A program made the position numbers and the translations under genes. Of a DNA stretch of 64,000 nucleotides, positions 1-10,857 are shown piece by piece (positions within the stretch are counted from its first letter, which is position 1; each line of letters starts with the position of its first letter). Source of the stretch: Limnobaculum xujianqingii (GTDB lineage: Bacteria; Pseudomonadota; Gammaproteobacteria; Enterobacterales; Enterobacteriaceae). The notes below the pieces were generated by a model. It made no database searches, had not been told where the DNA came from, and saw nothing but the letters and a program-made list of their open reading frames with translations. The stretch lies in the NCBI RefSeq assembly GCF_013394855.1, contig NZ_JABMLK010000001.1, forward strand, positions 1,569,501-1,633,500, written 5' to 3'.

Positions 1-821
1 TTTGGGATGCTGAAAAGAGTGGGGCATTAAAGAAAGGTGTTGAATTAGTCGAACCAACCAGTGGTAATACCGGTATTGCTTTAGCATTCGTTGCAGCTGC
101 TCGTGGATATAAGTTAACGCTTACTATGCCAGAGTCGATGAGCCTTGAGCGTCGTAAATTGTTAAAAGCGTTGGGCGCAAATCTTGTTCTGACCGAAGCA
201 GCAAAAGGTATGAAAGGTGCGATAGCTAAAGCAGAAGAGATAGTTGCATCCGATCCTGCACATTATTTAATGCTACAGCAGTTTAACAATCCCGCTAACC
301 CTGCAATTCACGAGAAAACTACCGGTCCTGAAATTTGGGAAGATACCGATGGTAATGTAGACGTGTTTATCGCTGGTGTTGGTACTGGTGGTACATTAAC
401 TGGCGTAAGCCGTTATATAAAAAATACCAAAGGTAAGAAGATTATTTCAGTAGCTGTAGAGCCAACTGACTCTCCGGTTATTAGCCAGGCATTAGCTGGA
501 GAAGAATTAAAACCTGGACCACATAAAATTCAGGGTATTGGTGCCGGATTTATTCCAGGTAACCTTGATCTTAGTTTGATTGACCGGGTTGAAAAAATAA
601 CTAATGAAGAGGCTATTTCTACGGCCCGTCGCTTGATGGACGAAGAAGGTATTCTGGCCGGTATTTCATCAGGTGCTGCAGTAGCTGCCGCTTTGCGTTT
701 AATTGAAAAACCTGAGTTTGCCGACAAAAACATTGTGGTGATTCTACCTTCATCAGGAGAACGCTATTTAAGCACTCCTCTTTTTGCTGATTTGTTTACT
801 GAGAAAGAGTTACAACAGTAA
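1..821 (+). CDS. cysK: Cysteine synthase A, 5' end cut by the window edge
   Basis: O-acetylserine sulfhydrylase A makes L-cysteine from O-acetylserine and sulfide with pyridoxal phosphate in the cytoplasm. The frame is open from base 3 and gives about 272 residues. By comparison with the 323-residue E. coli protein, roughly 50 N-terminal residues, including the PLP lysine, lie outside the window. The substrate loop TSGNTG, the phosphate-binding GTGGTLTG and the C-terminal SSGERYLST are present. A strong terminator follows at 847-881, and ptsH lies downstream as in E. coli. Identity is very secure; only the start is missing. Confidence 0.97.
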   Translation, partial: WDAEKSGALKKGVELVEPTSGNTGIALAFVAAARGYKLTLTMPESMSLERRKLLKALGANLVLTEAAKGMKGAIAKAEEIVASDPAHYLMLQQFNNPANPAIHEKTTGPEIWEDTDGNVDVFIAGVGTGGTLTGVSRYIKNTKGKKIISVAVEPTDSPVISQALAGEELKPGPHKIQGIGAGFIPGNLDLSLIDRVEKITNEEAISTARRLMDEEGILAGISSGAAVAAALRLIEKPEFADKNIVVILPSSGERYLSTPLFADLFTEKELQQ

Positions 822-846
822 GATAGTACTCACTGACCATTTTACT

Positions 847-881
847 AAAAGCCACCACAAATGTTTTTTGTGGTGGCTTTT
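847..881 (+). terminator. Rho-independent terminator of cysK
   Basis: Perfect 14-bp arms (847-860 and 868-881) contain the GCCACCAC/GTGGTGGC stem, with a short loop and a T run at the 3' side. It lies 25 bases after the cysK stop. Confidence 0.9.
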
Positions 882-1365
882 TACTTAGATAAACAATCTG
901 CTTTTTTCTGGCTACCAGATAATCATTTTTCTATTAAAAATTCGATCGTTACAAAACATTCACTCTGTTTAAATTCATGATCCAATCAAATAACATTTTC
1001 GTAACCAATGCTATTTTTCAGACCATTTTCTGTGCACCACATCTCGCTTTTAAATAAAAAAATTTGATTTTTTTCGCCTCAACGCGTATCAAGCTAAATA
1101 CTTTTTTCGATGCGCGAATTAAATCACTTCTTAATCGTTTAGCTTCTTGCTAAAAGGAGCCATATATAATAGCGTAAGTGAGATATCGTAGTTCGGAACA
1201 ACAAGAAACGGCTGCTAAGGCCCCTCACGTAGTTCCATCTATCCCGCGCATTCCAGCATTAATATGGCAATGTTGCTGTTACGCTAACGCCGTATTAGTA
1301 AAAATAATAGGCTAAACTTAAGTGTTAACGCCAAAAGCTTTAATCCAACTAAGTTGAGGATCACT
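882..1365 (+). promoter_or_regulatory. ptsH upstream region with candidate promoter
   Basis: This gene-free, A/T-rich stretch precedes ptsHI-crr. A perfect TATAAT is at 1165-1170, which would give a leader of about 190 nt; no good -35 is placed 17 bp upstream. In E. coli the pts operon has several promoters controlled by CRP and Mlc. I could not find a convincing CRP site here. The stretch holds no open frame that I would defend as a gene. Confidence 0.4.
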
Positions 1366-1623
1366 ATGTTCCAGCAAGATGTTACAGTAACTGCACCAAA
1401 CGGCCTGCATACCCGCCCAGCAGCACAGTTTGTAAAAGAAGCGAAAGCTTTTACTTCTGATATCACCGTTACTTCAAATGGCAAGAGCTCCAGTGCTAAA
1501 AGCCTGTTTAAATTACAAACTCTTGGCCTGACTCAAGGTACTGTGGTGACTATTTCAGCTGAAGGCGAAGATGAGCAACAAGCTGTTGAGCATCTTGTAA
1601 AGTTAATGGCAGAACTTGAATAA
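1366..1623 (+). CDS. ptsH: Phosphocarrier protein HPr
   Basis: HPr carries phosphate from enzyme I to the sugar-specific EIIA domains of the phosphotransferase system. The 85-residue protein has the active-site His15 in the motif NGLHTRPAA and the regulatory Ser46 region KSSSAKSLF. The ATG at 1366 is preceded by TTGAGGA as ribosome binding site. An upstream in-frame TTG at 1354 overlaps that site and is not the start. ptsI follows after 45 bases, as in the enterobacterial pts operon. Confidence 0.97.
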   Translation: MFQQDVTVTAPNGLHTRPAAQFVKEAKAFTSDITVTSNGKSSSAKSLFKLQTLGLTQGTVVTISAEGEDEQQAVEHLVKLMAELE

Positions 1624-1668
1624 GCCCTGTATTACATTTTAACACCCGTTTTAGATTAAGGTAGGCTT

Positions 1669-3396
1669 ATGATTTCAGGCATCCTAGTATCTCCAGGCAT
1701 AGCATTTGGTAAGGCTCTTATATTAAAGGACGATCCAATCGTCATTAATAACAAGAAGATTTCCAGCGATAACATCGAGCACGAAATAGCCCGTTTTAAA
1801 GCTGGTCGCGATAAAGCCAGCACCCAGCTTAATGCCATCATGGAAAAAGCGAGCGAAACGTTCGGTGAAGAAAAAGCGGCCATCTTTGAAGGTCATATCA
1901 TGCTGTTGGAGGACGAAGACCTCGAGCAGGAAGTCGAAAGCCGAATCAAAACGAAATTGGAAAGTGCTGATGCCGCCGCTCATGGTGTGTTTGAAGCTCA
2001 GGCGATCGAACTTGAAAGTCTGGAAGATGAATACTTAAAAGAGCGCGCTGCTGATATTCGTGATATCGGCAAGCGCTTGTTACAAAACATTCTGGGGATG
2101 ACTATTGTCGATCTGGGCGCTATCCAGGATGAAGCTATTCTGGTTGCAACCGATCTGACTCCGTCAGAAACTGCTCAGTTAAACTTAGATAAAGTTCTCG
2201 GCTTCATCACTGATTTAGGTGGTCGTACTTCCCACACTTCCATCATGGCCCGTTCGCTGGAAATTCCTGCGATTGTCGGCACTAATGATGTCACCAAACA
2301 GGTGAAAAATGGTGATTATCTGATTCTTGATTGCGTAAACAACAAAGTTTACGTAAACCCACCAGCAGAAACTATCGATCAGTTAAAAGCCGCTCAAGCT
2401 CAGTATCTGAGTGATAAAAATGAGTTAGCTAAACTGAAAGACCTGCCTGCAATCACACTAGACGGTCATCAGGTTGAAGTAGCTGCTAACATCGGTACCG
2501 TACGTGATGTACCTGGTGCTGAGCGTAATGGTGCTGAAGGTGTTGGCCTCTACCGTACCGAATTCCTGTTTATGGATCGCGATGCTTTTCCAACAGAGGA
2601 AGAGCAATTTCAGGCTTATAAAGCTGTGGTTGAAGCCATGGGTGATTTGCCTGTCATTCTGCGTACTATGGACATCGGCGGTGATAAAGACCTGCCGTAT
2701 ATGAATTTGCCTAAAGAGGAAAACCCATTCCTTGGCTGGCGTGCTATCCGTATTTGCTTAGACCGTAAAGAGATCCTTCATGCACAGTTGCGTGCAACTC
2801 TGCGTGCCTCTGCTTTCGGCAAGCTGCGTATTATGTTCCCAATGATCATCTCAGTAGAAGAAGTACGTTTACTGAAAGCTGAGTTGGAAATGCTAAAAGA
2901 TCAGCTCAGAAAAGAGAATATTCCTTTTGATGAGACAATTGAAGTGGGTGTAATGGTAGAAACCCCTGCAGCTGCCACTATTGCGCATCACTTAGCAAAA
3001 GAAGTTGATTTCTTTAGTATTGGGACAAACGACTTAACCCAGTATACTCTGGCAGTAGATCGTGGCAACGAGCTGATTTCTCATCTCTACAACCCACTCT
3101 CTCCATCTGTGTTAACCTTAATCAAACAGGTTATCGATGCTTCTCACAAAGAAGGCAAATGGACTGGAATGTGCGGTGAGTTAGCAGGTGACGAACGAGC
3201 AACTCTGTTGCTACTCGGCATGGGCCTGGATGAGTTTAGTATGAGTGCTATCTCAATACCTCGCATCAAGAAAATCATTCGCAACGCGAACTATTCTGAT
3301 GTAAAAACGCTGGCGGAAAATGCATTAGCACAACCAACAGCTGAGCAGGTATTAGCAATCGTAAATAAATTCATTGAAGAAAAAACGCTCTGCTAA
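1669..3396 (+). CDS. ptsI: Phosphoenolpyruvate-protein phosphotransferase (PTS enzyme I)
   Basis: Enzyme I takes phosphate from phosphoenolpyruvate and passes it to HPr, the first step of PTS sugar uptake. The 575-residue length matches E. coli. The phosphorylated His189 sits in [12 protein letters not shown]. The C-terminal PEP-binding barrel is seen in [13 protein letters not shown] and in [10 protein letters not shown], and CGELAGD carries the conserved active-site cysteine. It is the second gene of ptsHI-crr. The gap to crr, about 200 bases, is much wider than in E. coli and contains an inverted repeat. Confidence 0.97.
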   Translation: MISGILVSPGIAFGKALILKDDPIVINNKKISSDNIEHEIARFKAGRDKASTQLNAIMEKASETFGEEKAAIFEGHIMLLEDEDLEQEVESRIKTKLESADAAAHGVFEAQAIELESLEDEYLKERAADIRDIGKRLLQNILGMTIVDLGAIQDEAILVATDLTPSETAQLNLDKVLGFITDLGGRTSHTSIMARSLEIPAIVGTNDVTKQVKNGDYLILDCVNNKVYVNPPAETIDQLKAAQAQYLSDKNELAKLKDLPAITLDGHQVEVAANIGTVRDVPGAERNGAEGVGLYRTEFLFMDRDAFPTEEEQFQAYKAVVEAMGDLPVILRTMDIGGDKDLPYMNLPKEENPFLGWRAIRICLDRKEILHAQLRATLRASAFGKLRIMFPMIISVEEVRLLKAELEMLKDQLRKENIPFDETIEVGVMVETPAAATIAHHLAKEVDFFSIGTNDLTQYTLAVDRGNELISHLYNPLSPSVLTLIKQVIDASHKEGKWTGMCGELAGDERATLLLLGMGLDEFSMSAISIPRIKKIIRNANYSDVKTLAENALAQPTAEQVLAIVNKFIEEKTLC

Positions 3397-3450
3397 GTTA
3401 GCTTTATAATAAAAGCCGATCCCTGTAGCAGCTATTGTTACAGCCACTTT

Positions 3451-3520
3451 GGGCCGAGTTAGTGAACAAATACCTTAAGCGACAAACGTATAATTAAGGT
3501 ATTAGCCACTACTCAGGCCC
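3451..3520. other. 70-bp imperfect palindrome between ptsI and crr
   Basis: Inner perfect 10-bp arms (AATACCTTAA at 3469-3478 and TTAAGGTATT at 3494-3503) are enclosed by imperfect outer arms that start GGGCC (3451) and end GGCCC (3520). No run of T follows, so this is not a typical terminator. It could be an intercistronic RNA processing or stabilising structure, or a small repeat insertion. Function is unknown. Confidence 0.55.
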
Positions 3521-3597
3521 AAAATAACATGTAAAATAGACTAATGGGTAAGCATTAAGGCAACGCCGATTAAAATATTTTTGCTGAGGAGAAAATC

Positions 3598-4107
3598 ATG
3601 GGTCTGTTCGACAAGCTGAAACAACTCGTTTCTGATGATAAAAAAGACGCAGGCAGCATTGAAATTGTTGCTCCGCTGTCCGGTGAAATTGTCAACATTG
3701 AAGATGTACCTGATGTTGTGTTTGCTGAAAAAATCGTTGGTGATGGTATTGCAATTAAACCAACCGGCAACAAAATGGTTGCTCCTGTTGATGGCACCAT
3801 TGGTAAAATCTTCGAAACTAACCATGCGTTCTCTATCGAATCTGATAGTGGTATTGAACTGTTTGTTCACTTCGGTATTGATACCGTTGAACTGAAAGGT
3901 GAAGGCTTCAAGCGTATTGCTGAAGAAGGCCAGCACGTCAAGAAAGGTGATTTAGTGATCGAATTTGATCTGGCCTTACTTGAAGAGAAAGCTAAGTCTA
4001 CGCTGACACCTGTTGTAATCTCTAATATGGATGAAATCAAAGAGCTGACTAAGCTTAGCGGTAGCGTTGTAGTGGGAGAAACGCCCGTCATTCGTATTAA
4101 GAAGTAA
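3598..4107 (+). CDS. crr: PTS glucose-specific EIIA component (EIIA-Glc)
   Basis: EIIA-Glc accepts phosphate from HPr and passes it to the glucose transporter. It also regulates adenylate cyclase and non-PTS permeases (inducer exclusion). The 169 residues match E. coli. The two active-site histidines are visible at His76 (ETNHAFS) and His91 (LFVHFGID), counting the initiator Met. GAGGAGA precedes the ATG. A shared bidirectional terminator at 4124-4151 separates it from the convergent histidine kinase gene. Confidence 0.97.
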   Translation: MGLFDKLKQLVSDDKKDAGSIEIVAPLSGEIVNIEDVPDVVFAEKIVGDGIAIKPTGNKMVAPVDGTIGKIFETNHAFSIESDSGIELFVHFGIDTVELKGEGFKRIAEEGQHVKKGDLVIEFDLALLEEKAKSTLTPVVISNMDEIKELTKLSGSVVVGETPVIRIKK

Positions 4108-4123
4108 TGATTAAGTTTTAAAT

Positions 4124-4151
4124 AAAAACGGAGCCTTTTGGCTCCGTTTTT
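4124..4151. terminator. Bidirectional terminator between crr and the histidine kinase gene
   Basis: Perfect 12-bp arms AAAAACGGAGCC and GGCTCCGTTTTT flank a TTTT loop. Both strands end in a T run, so it can serve crr (+) and the kinase gene (-). Confidence 0.92.
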
Positions 4152-4173
4152 ATTTATTCAATTTTCGCTCGAT

Positions 4174-5511
4174 TCAGTGATTTTCCCAGAGTGGAAGATG
4201 AATATCGATAACCAACCCGCTATCAGTACCATTCTTAGCGTCAATAGTACCGCCATGTGCATTAACAACCTTGCGGGCAATTGCCAACCCTAAACCATAG
4301 CCTTTGCCTGAAGCTGCTGATTTCACTCGAACAAACGGATCAAAAATGCTGGAAAGCTTATCCTCATCCACTCCTGGCCCCTGATCGCTGACCTTAATCA
4401 CAAACTCACTTTCAACCTTATTTAATCCAACCCGAATTTGCTGTCCACCTTTGGAAAAACGCAGTCCATTACGCACAATATTTTCTACGGCACGTCTCAT
4501 TAATTCGGAATTGCCTTTTATCGTAGCATCCTCTTTAACAGCATCATCAGCCTCAAGAAGAATCTCTACTCCAGGTACCTGAGCTTCATAACGTACATCA
4601 CTGACCACCGCTTCCAGCAAACCATACAGGTCAAAATACTCTTCATCAGAGATACCGGCGGCATCAGTACGAGAAAGGGTCAACAGCTCACCAATCATTT
4701 TATCTAACCGTACTGATTCATGTTCAATACGCTGTAGAGAGTTTTCAACATTCTGCGGATTCTGCCGCGCCAGTCCTATTGCTAATTGCAAACGCGCCAG
4801 TGGTGTTCGTAATTCATGGGAAACATCGTGTAACAGAGCCTCCCTTGCCCCTACCAACAACTTTAAGCGCTCCACCATAGAATCGAAATCACGCGCCATA
4901 TCGCTAAGTTCATCCCGACGTTTATTCATTACGGGATAAAGGCGTACATCCAGGTCACCCTGAGCAACACGATCAAAACCAGACCTTAGCAAGCGCATCG
5001 GTCTGGTTAAATGCCATGCCAGTGTAAAACTAAACAGGAAACCGCCAATTCCACCTAATATTAGTAACGGATTCGGAATATTGAAAAACAACACCCTACC
5101 CGAACGATTTGGGCGATATTCTTTCCTGAGCGCTTCCACATCGTATTTCAACAGATAGTATTTACCATCCCCGCCTTTAACGTGTTCAACTCGCACGTCA
5201 TCCGTCAGCGGAATCAATGACGTTCGCTGAGGATTTTGAGTTAACGGAATTTTCAAAGGAACAACCGCAATGTGCCGTTGATCGATAGTCGGCCATCCAT
5301 CAGTCATCCGGTTAAGACCATCAATACCTTCAGCTTCCAGCACGGTTACTGCGGAGGTGAACTGAAGCGAAACAATACGATTAGCGATTCGATTTTCAAA
5401 CGGCTCTTTCTGACTGGCGTAATAGTAAAATACCAGCCAGACTGCTTGGGTTATCACAATGAAGGTTACCCAGAAACCAATTAATATTTTCCAGAACAGA
5501 CTCCGGCGCAT
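4174..5511 (-). CDS. CpxA-like sensor histidine kinase
   Basis: This is a membrane sensor kinase of a two-component pair. The 445 residues comprise an N-terminal membrane segment (about residues 8-29), a periplasmic domain, a second membrane segment (about 145-168), and a HAMP region. A HisKA domain follows with HDVSHELRTPLARLQ, then an ATPase domain with DQGPGVDEDKLSSIFDPF and GYGLGLAIARKVV. Sequence style is closest to CpxA, but the genuine cpx locus lies elsewhere in E. coli, so it may be a paralogue. It starts 6 bases after the regulator gene and faces macAB across a divergent promoter region, so it may control that pump. The signal is unknown. Confidence 0.85.
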   Translation of the reverse strand: MRRSLFWKILIGFWVTFIVITQAVWLVFYYYASQKEPFENRIANRIVSLQFTSAVTVLEAEGIDGLNRMTDGWPTIDQRHIAVVPLKIPLTQNPQRTSLIPLTDDVRVEHVKGGDGKYYLLKYDVEALRKEYRPNRSGRVLFFNIPNPLLILGGIGGFLFSFTLAWHLTRPMRLLRSGFDRVAQGDLDVRLYPVMNKRRDELSDMARDFDSMVERLKLLVGAREALLHDVSHELRTPLARLQLAIGLARQNPQNVENSLQRIEHESVRLDKMIGELLTLSRTDAAGISDEEYFDLYGLLEAVVSDVRYEAQVPGVEILLEADDAVKEDATIKGNSELMRRAVENIVRNGLRFSKGGQQIRVGLNKVESEFVIKVSDQGPGVDEDKLSSIFDPFVRVKSAASGKGYGLGLAIARKVVNAHGGTIDAKNGTDSGLVIDIHLPLWENH

Positions 5512-5517
5512 AATTTA

Positions 5518-6195
5518 TTACCTGATGCGATAGCCAATGCTACGCACTGTTTCAATCGATAAAATATCGCCAGCAATCTGACTCAGTTTTTGCCGAATAT
5601 TGCTGATATGAACGTCTACACTACGATCGTAAGCTTCCCGTGGACGTCCCAGCCCCTGCTCAGACAGCTCATCTTTGGACACTACACGGTCTTTTTCTTT
5701 CATCAGCAACATCAGTAAATTAAATTCAGATGCCGTTAATTCAAAGGCTTCCCCTTTCCATTCACTAGTTCGTTGAGATGCATCCAGACATAAATCTCCC
5801 AGACAAGTAATTGCATCATCCTGAGGCTCAATATGTTCCTCAAAACGACGCAATACGGCACGTAATCGCGCTACCAGCTCCCGAGGATAACAAGGCTTAG
5901 GCACATAATCATCAGCGCCCATCTCCAGCCCAATCACCCTATCGATATTGTCACCTTTTGCCGTTAACATAATGATGGGTAAACGACTTTTTTTCCGTAC
6001 TTTATTCAGAACATCAATACCGCTCATATCAGGCAGCATAATATCCAGAATCATGGCGGCATAATCCCCTGACATGGCACCGTCAATTCCCGCCTGTCCG
6101 GTTAAGGCCACAGTCGCCGAAAAGCCCTCAGCCTGAAGGTATTCCCGTAACATACTGCCAAGTTCCACATCGTCATCGACCAAAAGAATTTTCAT
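5518..6195 (-). CDS. CpxR-like OmpR-family response regulator
   Basis: A cytoplasmic DNA-binding regulator of 225 residues. The receiver domain shows acidic residues DDD near residue 8, the phosphoacceptor Asp51 in MILDIMLPD, and Lys100 in DYVPKP. The C-terminal winged helix has FELTASEFNLLMLLM and SVDVHISNIRQKL. An open frame extends further upstream, but the ATG at 6195 has TCAGGAGAAGGGC in front and begins with the family start MKILLVDDD. It is the first gene of a pair with the kinase and is divergent from macA. Confidence 0.9.
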   Translation of the reverse strand: MKILLVDDDVELGSMLREYLQAEGFSATVALTGQAGIDGAMSGDYAAMILDIMLPDMSGIDVLNKVRKKSRLPIIMLTAKGDNIDRVIGLEMGADDYVPKPCYPRELVARLRAVLRRFEEHIEPQDDAITCLGDLCLDASQRTSEWKGEAFELTASEFNLLMLLMKEKDRVVSKDELSEQGLGRPREAYDRSVDVHISNIRQKLSQIAGDILSIETVRSIGYRIR

Positions 6196-6461
6196 GCCCT
6201 TCTCCTGACTATTATGTTTATATCCACACTGTTTCGCATCACTAAAGACCGCAAACACTGAAGATGGTGGATATATTTTTTATCATTCTTACGTCTTCGG
6301 TTGTAATATGCAGCTACTTTTACTTAAACCTTACACTTTCCTTATGATGAGCTTACCCCAGACACCATTAACTCGTTGTACATTAGTGCATAATCTATAG
6401 CGGACAATGACGTCCTCAGGTTTTTATTCAATATTTAGTACTTTTAAGGCAACTGAAACTT

Positions 6462-7652
6462 ATGCAATTACCTACATCCAAACTACGATATGTGCTGATT
6501 ATTGCAGCCATTTTGATCGCCGGTTGGTTGATAAAACTGTTCTTTTTTCCTGCCGTGGTAAAACCTAACTATATTACTACGCCAGCAACGAAGACCAGTA
6601 TAGAGCAAACCGTTCTGGCTGATGGTTCGATTAAGGCCTTAAAACAGGTTAACGTAGGTGCTCAGGTTTCAGGTCAGATTAAAGCGCTGCATGTAGAACT
6701 TGGCGACAAGGTTACTAAAGGACAAGCTCTGGCAGAAATCGATGATCTTCCGCAAAACAATGACCTACACAATGCTGAAGCGGGTTTAAAAAGCGTACAG
6801 GCTCAACGTCAGGCTAAATTAGCCACGTTGAAAAACAATCAACTCGCTTTTAATCGCCAGAGCCAAATTCTGGCAAAAGGTGTTGGGGCTCAGGCAGATT
6901 ACGACACGGCGAAAGCCCAGCTAGACGCCACTAAAGCAGAAATCGAATCTCTGGATGCACAAATTATTCAGGCACAAATCGCCATGGATACCGCCAAATT
7001 AAACCTTGGCTATACCAAAATCAGCTCCCCTATTGATGGTGTCGTAGTGGCTATTCCGGTTGAAGAAGGGCAAACGGTTAACGCCGTGCAAAGCGCCCCA
7101 ACCATCCTGAAAGTCGCTCAACTGGATACCATGACCATTGAAGCTCAAATTTCCGAAGCAGATGTACCTAAAGTTAAAACCGGTATGCCGGTTTACTTCA
7201 CCATTCTGGGTGAACCTGGTAAACACTATAGTGCTAAGTTACGCGCCATAGAGCCAGCACCCGACTCGATCAATAGCAGCGATACCACAACCAGCACCTC
7301 ATCCAGTTCTACTACTACTGCTATTTACTACAATGGCTTGTTCGATGTGGAAAACCCGGATGGTAAGTTGCGTATCTCCATGACGGCTCAAGTCTACATT
7401 GTTTTAGATCAGGCGAAAGACACTATCGTTATCCCAACTACTGCGCTTAACGATACAGATAATCAGGGCAATGCCAGCGTTCAGGTTGTTGACGCTTCCG
7501 GAAACATCGTCCAGAAGAAAGTCAAAACCGGTATCAATAATAACGTTGATGTGCAAATTGTCTCCGGTCTGGAAGAAGGTGAAAATGTGATCGTCAGTGA
7601 AGCTGGTGCCCCAGGATCAACTCAACCGGCGCGCATGCGGATGAGGATGTAG
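6462..7652 (+). CDS. macA: MacA periplasmic adaptor subunit
   Basis: MacA is the membrane-fusion protein of the MacAB-TolC tripartite pump, which exports macrolides, toxin and precursors of cell-envelope molecules. The 396 residues show an N-terminal membrane anchor (about 10-27), the lipoyl half-motif [18 protein letters not shown], a coiled-coil hairpin (about 100-175), and the second half-motif [17 protein letters not shown]. The C-terminal barrel ends in an Arg/Met-rich tail. A Ser/Thr-rich linker (about 275-290) is a local oddity. macB begins 4 bases after its stop. Confidence 0.93.
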   Translation: MQLPTSKLRYVLIIAAILIAGWLIKLFFFPAVVKPNYITTPATKTSIEQTVLADGSIKALKQVNVGAQVSGQIKALHVELGDKVTKGQALAEIDDLPQNNDLHNAEAGLKSVQAQRQAKLATLKNNQLAFNRQSQILAKGVGAQADYDTAKAQLDATKAEIESLDAQIIQAQIAMDTAKLNLGYTKISSPIDGVVVAIPVEEGQTVNAVQSAPTILKVAQLDTMTIEAQISEADVPKVKTGMPVYFTILGEPGKHYSAKLRAIEPAPDSINSSDTTTSTSSSSTTTAIYYNGLFDVENPDGKLRISMTAQVYIVLDQAKDTIVIPTTALNDTDNQGNASVQVVDASGNIVQKKVKTGINNNVDVQIVSGLEEGENVIVSEAGAPGSTQPARMRMRM

Positions 7653-7656
7653 TCTG

Positions 7657-9618
7657 ATGAGTCAACCGTTACTGCAACTGGATAACATTTCCCGCCAGTT
7701 TCCAGCGGGAGAGCAAACTGTTACCGTCCTGAAAGAAATCAACCTGACGATTCATTCTGGCGAAATGGTCGCGATTGTTGGTGCCTCAGGTTCAGGTAAG
7801 TCTACGCTGATGAATATCCTTGGCTGTCTGGATAAGCCCAGCGGAGGAACTTACCGGATTGCCGGACGAGCAACCAATGAACTGGCTCCTGATGATTTAG
7901 CAGAACTACGTCGTGAACACTTTGGTTTTATATTTCAGCGTTATCACCTGTTAGGAGATCTGACTGCCGCGGGTAACGTCGAAGTGCCTGCTATCTATGC
8001 GGGAACCGAGCGTCAAAAACGCAAGGAGCGGGCCGTAGCGCTGTTAACTCGTCTGGGGTTAGATGAACGTACCAGCTACCGCCCCAGTCAACTCTCTGGC
8101 GGTCAGCAGCAGCGTGTGAGTATTGCTCGCGCACTGATGAATGGTGGTCAGATTATGCTGGCGGACGAACCCACTGGTGCGTTAGACAAGCACAGTGGAC
8201 AAGAAGTACTGAAAATCCTTAAAGACTTACACAGCCAGGGACATACCGTGGTGATTGTCACCCACGATATGCAAATTGCTGAACACGCTGAGCGCATTAT
8301 TGAAATCAGTGATGGCAGTATCATTGCCGATCGGAAAGTACATAAAGAACCAGAAGATGTTGTTCAAAAGTCATCTTCATCATCCCATGCAACTAAAACC
8401 AATAATGGCTGGCTTGCTTTACGGGATCGGTTTGTTGATGCCTTTAAAATGGCACTACTGGCTATGTTTTCCCAGCGTTTGCGTACCTTCCTGACCATGT
8501 TAGGTATTATTATTGGTATCGCTTCAGTGGTTTCCGTGGTGGCATTAGGGGAAGGTTCCCGTCAGAAAATTCTGGCTGATATTAGTTCTATGGGCACCAG
8601 TACGCTGGAGGTATTTCCCGGTAAAGATTTCGGTGACCGTAAAGCCTCCACAATACATACGCTGCGCGGAAGCGATGCGGATGCCCTGAGCCAGCAAAGT
8701 TATGTTCATAGCGTCACCCCCAGCGTCACCACTTCCACAACGTTCCGGGTCAATAACCAGTCGGTAACCGGCACAGTAAACGGTGTCGGCCAGCAATTCT
8801 TTGATGTCCGCGGTTATAAAATGGAACTGGGCATGGCCTTTAGCCAAAGCAGCGTAGATTCTCTGGCTCAGGATGTGGTCATTGACTCTAACACCAAAGA
8901 AAAGCTGTTTGGTAAAAACAGTAATCCGGTTGGACAGGTAATCTTATTAGGCAGCCTGCCGGCCCGAATCATTGGTGTGGCAGAAGAACAGCAAAGTGGT
9001 TTTGGCAGCAGTGAAAGCCTTAATGTCTGGTTGCCTTACACTACTGTAATGAAGCGCATGCTGGGTCAGTCATATTTGAGAAGTATTACAGTGCGTATCA
9101 AAGACAATATTGATATGGACGTAGCTGAACAAGGGGTTACTAAGTTATTAACCCAACGCCATGGCACTCAGGATTTCTTTATTCTGAATACCGACAGCAT
9201 TCGGCAAACTATTGAAAATACCACCGCAACCATGACGCTACTAGTCTCCATGATCGCAGTCATCTCTTTAGTAGTTGGTGGTATTGGCGTAATGAATATT
9301 ATGTTGGTTTCAGTAACAGAACGAACCCGGGAAATTGGGGTGAGAATGGCAGTTGGAGCCCGTTCCAGCGATATCATGCAACAATTCCTGATTGAAGCGA
9401 TCTTGGTCTGCCTGTTAGGTGGCGCATTGGGCGTAGGATTAGCACTGGGCATTGGCGTCATCTTCGATCAATTGGTTAGCAGCTTCTCCATGGTCTACTC
9501 CATAACCTCAATCGTTGCCGCATTTGTCTGCTCAACCATGATTGGTATGATTTTTGGCTTCTTCCCTGCCCGCCGGGCGGCAAGAATGGACCCAATCAAC
9601 GCGCTGGAACGAGAATAA
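7657..9618 (+). CDS. macB: MacB ABC-type efflux ATPase/permease
   Basis: MacB is the inner-membrane ATPase of the MacAB-TolC pump. The 653 residues begin with an ATP-binding domain: Walker [10 protein letters not shown], signature [15 protein letters not shown], Walker [14 protein letters not shown] linker leads to the first membrane helix (about 275-297), then a large periplasmic domain, and three C-terminal helices with the family motif [14 protein letters not shown]. It is co-transcribed with macA. The downstream region holds a structured repeat instead of a clear terminator. Confidence 0.95.
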   Translation: MSQPLLQLDNISRQFPAGEQTVTVLKEINLTIHSGEMVAIVGASGSGKSTLMNILGCLDKPSGGTYRIAGRATNELAPDDLAELRREHFGFIFQRYHLLGDLTAAGNVEVPAIYAGTERQKRKERAVALLTRLGLDERTSYRPSQLSGGQQQRVSIARALMNGGQIMLADEPTGALDKHSGQEVLKILKDLHSQGHTVVIVTHDMQIAEHAERIIEISDGSIIADRKVHKEPEDVVQKSSSSSHATKTNNGWLALRDRFVDAFKMALLAMFSQRLRTFLTMLGIIIGIASVVSVVALGEGSRQKILADISSMGTSTLEVFPGKDFGDRKASTIHTLRGSDADALSQQSYVHSVTPSVTTSTTFRVNNQSVTGTVNGVGQQFFDVRGYKMELGMAFSQSSVDSLAQDVVIDSNTKEKLFGKNSNPVGQVILLGSLPARIIGVAEEQQSGFGSSESLNVWLPYTTVMKRMLGQSYLRSITVRIKDNIDMDVAEQGVTKLLTQRHGTQDFFILNTDSIRQTIENTTATMTLLVSMIAVISLVVGGIGVMNIMLVSVTERTREIGVRMAVGARSSDIMQQFLIEAILVCLLGGALGVGLALGIGVIFDQLVSSFSMVYSITSIVAAFVCSTMIGMIFGFFPARRAARMDPINALERE

Positions 9619-9640
9619 CGCTTTCCGCAAAACAAGATGC

Positions 9641-9928
9641 CCATAACTACGGTGGGCATCAACTTAATGGCTACGTCTGACAGGCATAATTTTATGCTTC
9701 AAAATAGTCAATCGGAGGGAGACCTTTCCGTTTGGGTCGACTTGGCGTAAGCCAACGAAGCGCCCATAGGAAAGGTAGGCCCGACGCACTCCGAGGCTAA
9801 ATACAGATGGTTTTCCGACCGTTCCAAGTGCACAAATATAAGCACATTATCTTTACGGTCGGAATATCCACAAGTACTGATTTATCAGGTTTCTCAGCAC
9901 TCTGGAGTCCATAACTACAATGGGCATC
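9641..9928. repeat. Direct-repeat-bounded unit around structured repeat copy A
   Basis: Two 20-bp direct repeats, 9641-9660 and 9909-9928, match at 18 of 20 positions and lie 268 bp apart. Each can fold as a small hairpin (GCCCA/TGGGC at the first). Between them lies a 248-bp unit with the copy A core. The spacing matches that seen at copies B and D, which suggests a target duplication on insertion. Confidence 0.6.
9711..9869 (-). repeat. Structured intergenic repeat, copy A
   Basis: One of five related non-coding copies. I define the forward direction as the one starting TATTCCGACC, so this copy is on the minus strand. Stem 1 is CCGACCGT/ACGGTCGG (9854-9861 and its partner near 9815-9822). 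The TTGGC-TTAC-GCCAA hairpin is at about 9741-9754. The CCTAG/CTAGG stem is degenerate here. It fills most of the 315-bp gap between the convergent macB and cysM ends. No conserved reading frame was found. Confidence 0.85.
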
Positions 9929-9933
9929 CACCA

Positions 9934-10818
9934 CTAATCATCAAACACACCCGTCGACAAATAACGATCCCCACGATCGCAAATAACCGTCACAATCACG
10001 GCACCTTTATGTTGAGCAGCAATACGTAATGCTCCTGCAACAGCACCGCCAGAACTTACTCCGCAAAAAATACCTTCACGAGTAGCCAGTTGCTTCATCG
10101 TTAATTCCGCCTCAATCTGACTGATATCCATAATGGTATCCACCAGCTCAGGACGAAAAATACCCGGCAGATATCCGGGAGACCAACGACGAATACCCGG
10201 AATACTGCTGCCCTCGGCAGGCTGTAAACCAATGATTTGAACCGCAGAATTTTGCGATTTTAAATAGCGGCTAACGCCGGTAATAGTTCCGGTGGTTCCC
10301 ATGCTGGAAACAAAATGGCTAACCTGACCGGAAGTTTGCTGCCAGATTTCCGGACCGGTAGTAGTGAAGTGTGCATAAGGATTATCATCATTATTGAACT
10401 GATCGAGGATCTTCCCCTGCCCGTCAGCAGCCATCTGCTGCGCCAAATCTCTGGCACCTTCCATACCCTGCTCACGGCTGACCAGAATTAACTCAGCTCC
10501 ATAGGCACGCATAGATGCCTGACGTTCACGACTCATATTGTCCAGCATAATTAAACGCAGAGAATAGCCTTTTAACGCAGCAATCATCGCCAGAGCAATA
10601 CCGGTATTACCACTGGTGGCCTCAATCAACCGATCGCCTGGGTGAATCTCACCTCGTTGTTCAGCACGTTGGATCATCGATAGTGCAGCCCGGTCTTTTA
10701 CCGATCCTGCCGGGTTATTGCCTTCCAGCTTAACCCAAACCTCACTTTCCAACCCTTCTGTCAGCCGCTGTAATCTTACCAGCGGCGTATTTCCAATATA
10801 GTCTTCTAAAGTTGACAC
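9934..10818 (-). CDS. cysM: Cysteine synthase B
   Basis: O-acetylserine sulfhydrylase B makes cysteine and can use thiosulfate to form S-sulfocysteine. The 294 residues include the PLP lysine Lys41 in GSVKDRAAL, the loop TSGNTG and the phosphate-binding SMGTTGTITG. The start is a GTG at 10818 preceded by GGAAGAG. It is the last gene of the cysPUWA-cysM set, 39 bases after cysA, which fits its use of imported thiosulfate. Confidence 0.96.
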   Translation of the reverse strand: MSTLEDYIGNTPLVRLQRLTEGLESEVWVKLEGNNPAGSVKDRAALSMIQRAEQRGEIHPGDRLIEATSGNTGIALAMIAALKGYSLRLIMLDNMSRERQASMRAYGAELILVSREQGMEGARDLAQQMAADGQGKILDQFNNDDNPYAHFTTTGPEIWQQTSGQVSHFVSSMGTTGTITGVSRYLKSQNSAVQIIGLQPAEGSSIPGIRRWSPGYLPGIFRPELVDTIMDISQIEAELTMKQLATREGIFCGVSSGGAVAGALRIAAQHKGAVIVTVICDRGDRYLSTGVFDD

Positions 10819-10857
10819 GTGCTCTTCCGGATGTAGATAGGTATTTACACAGAGGCC

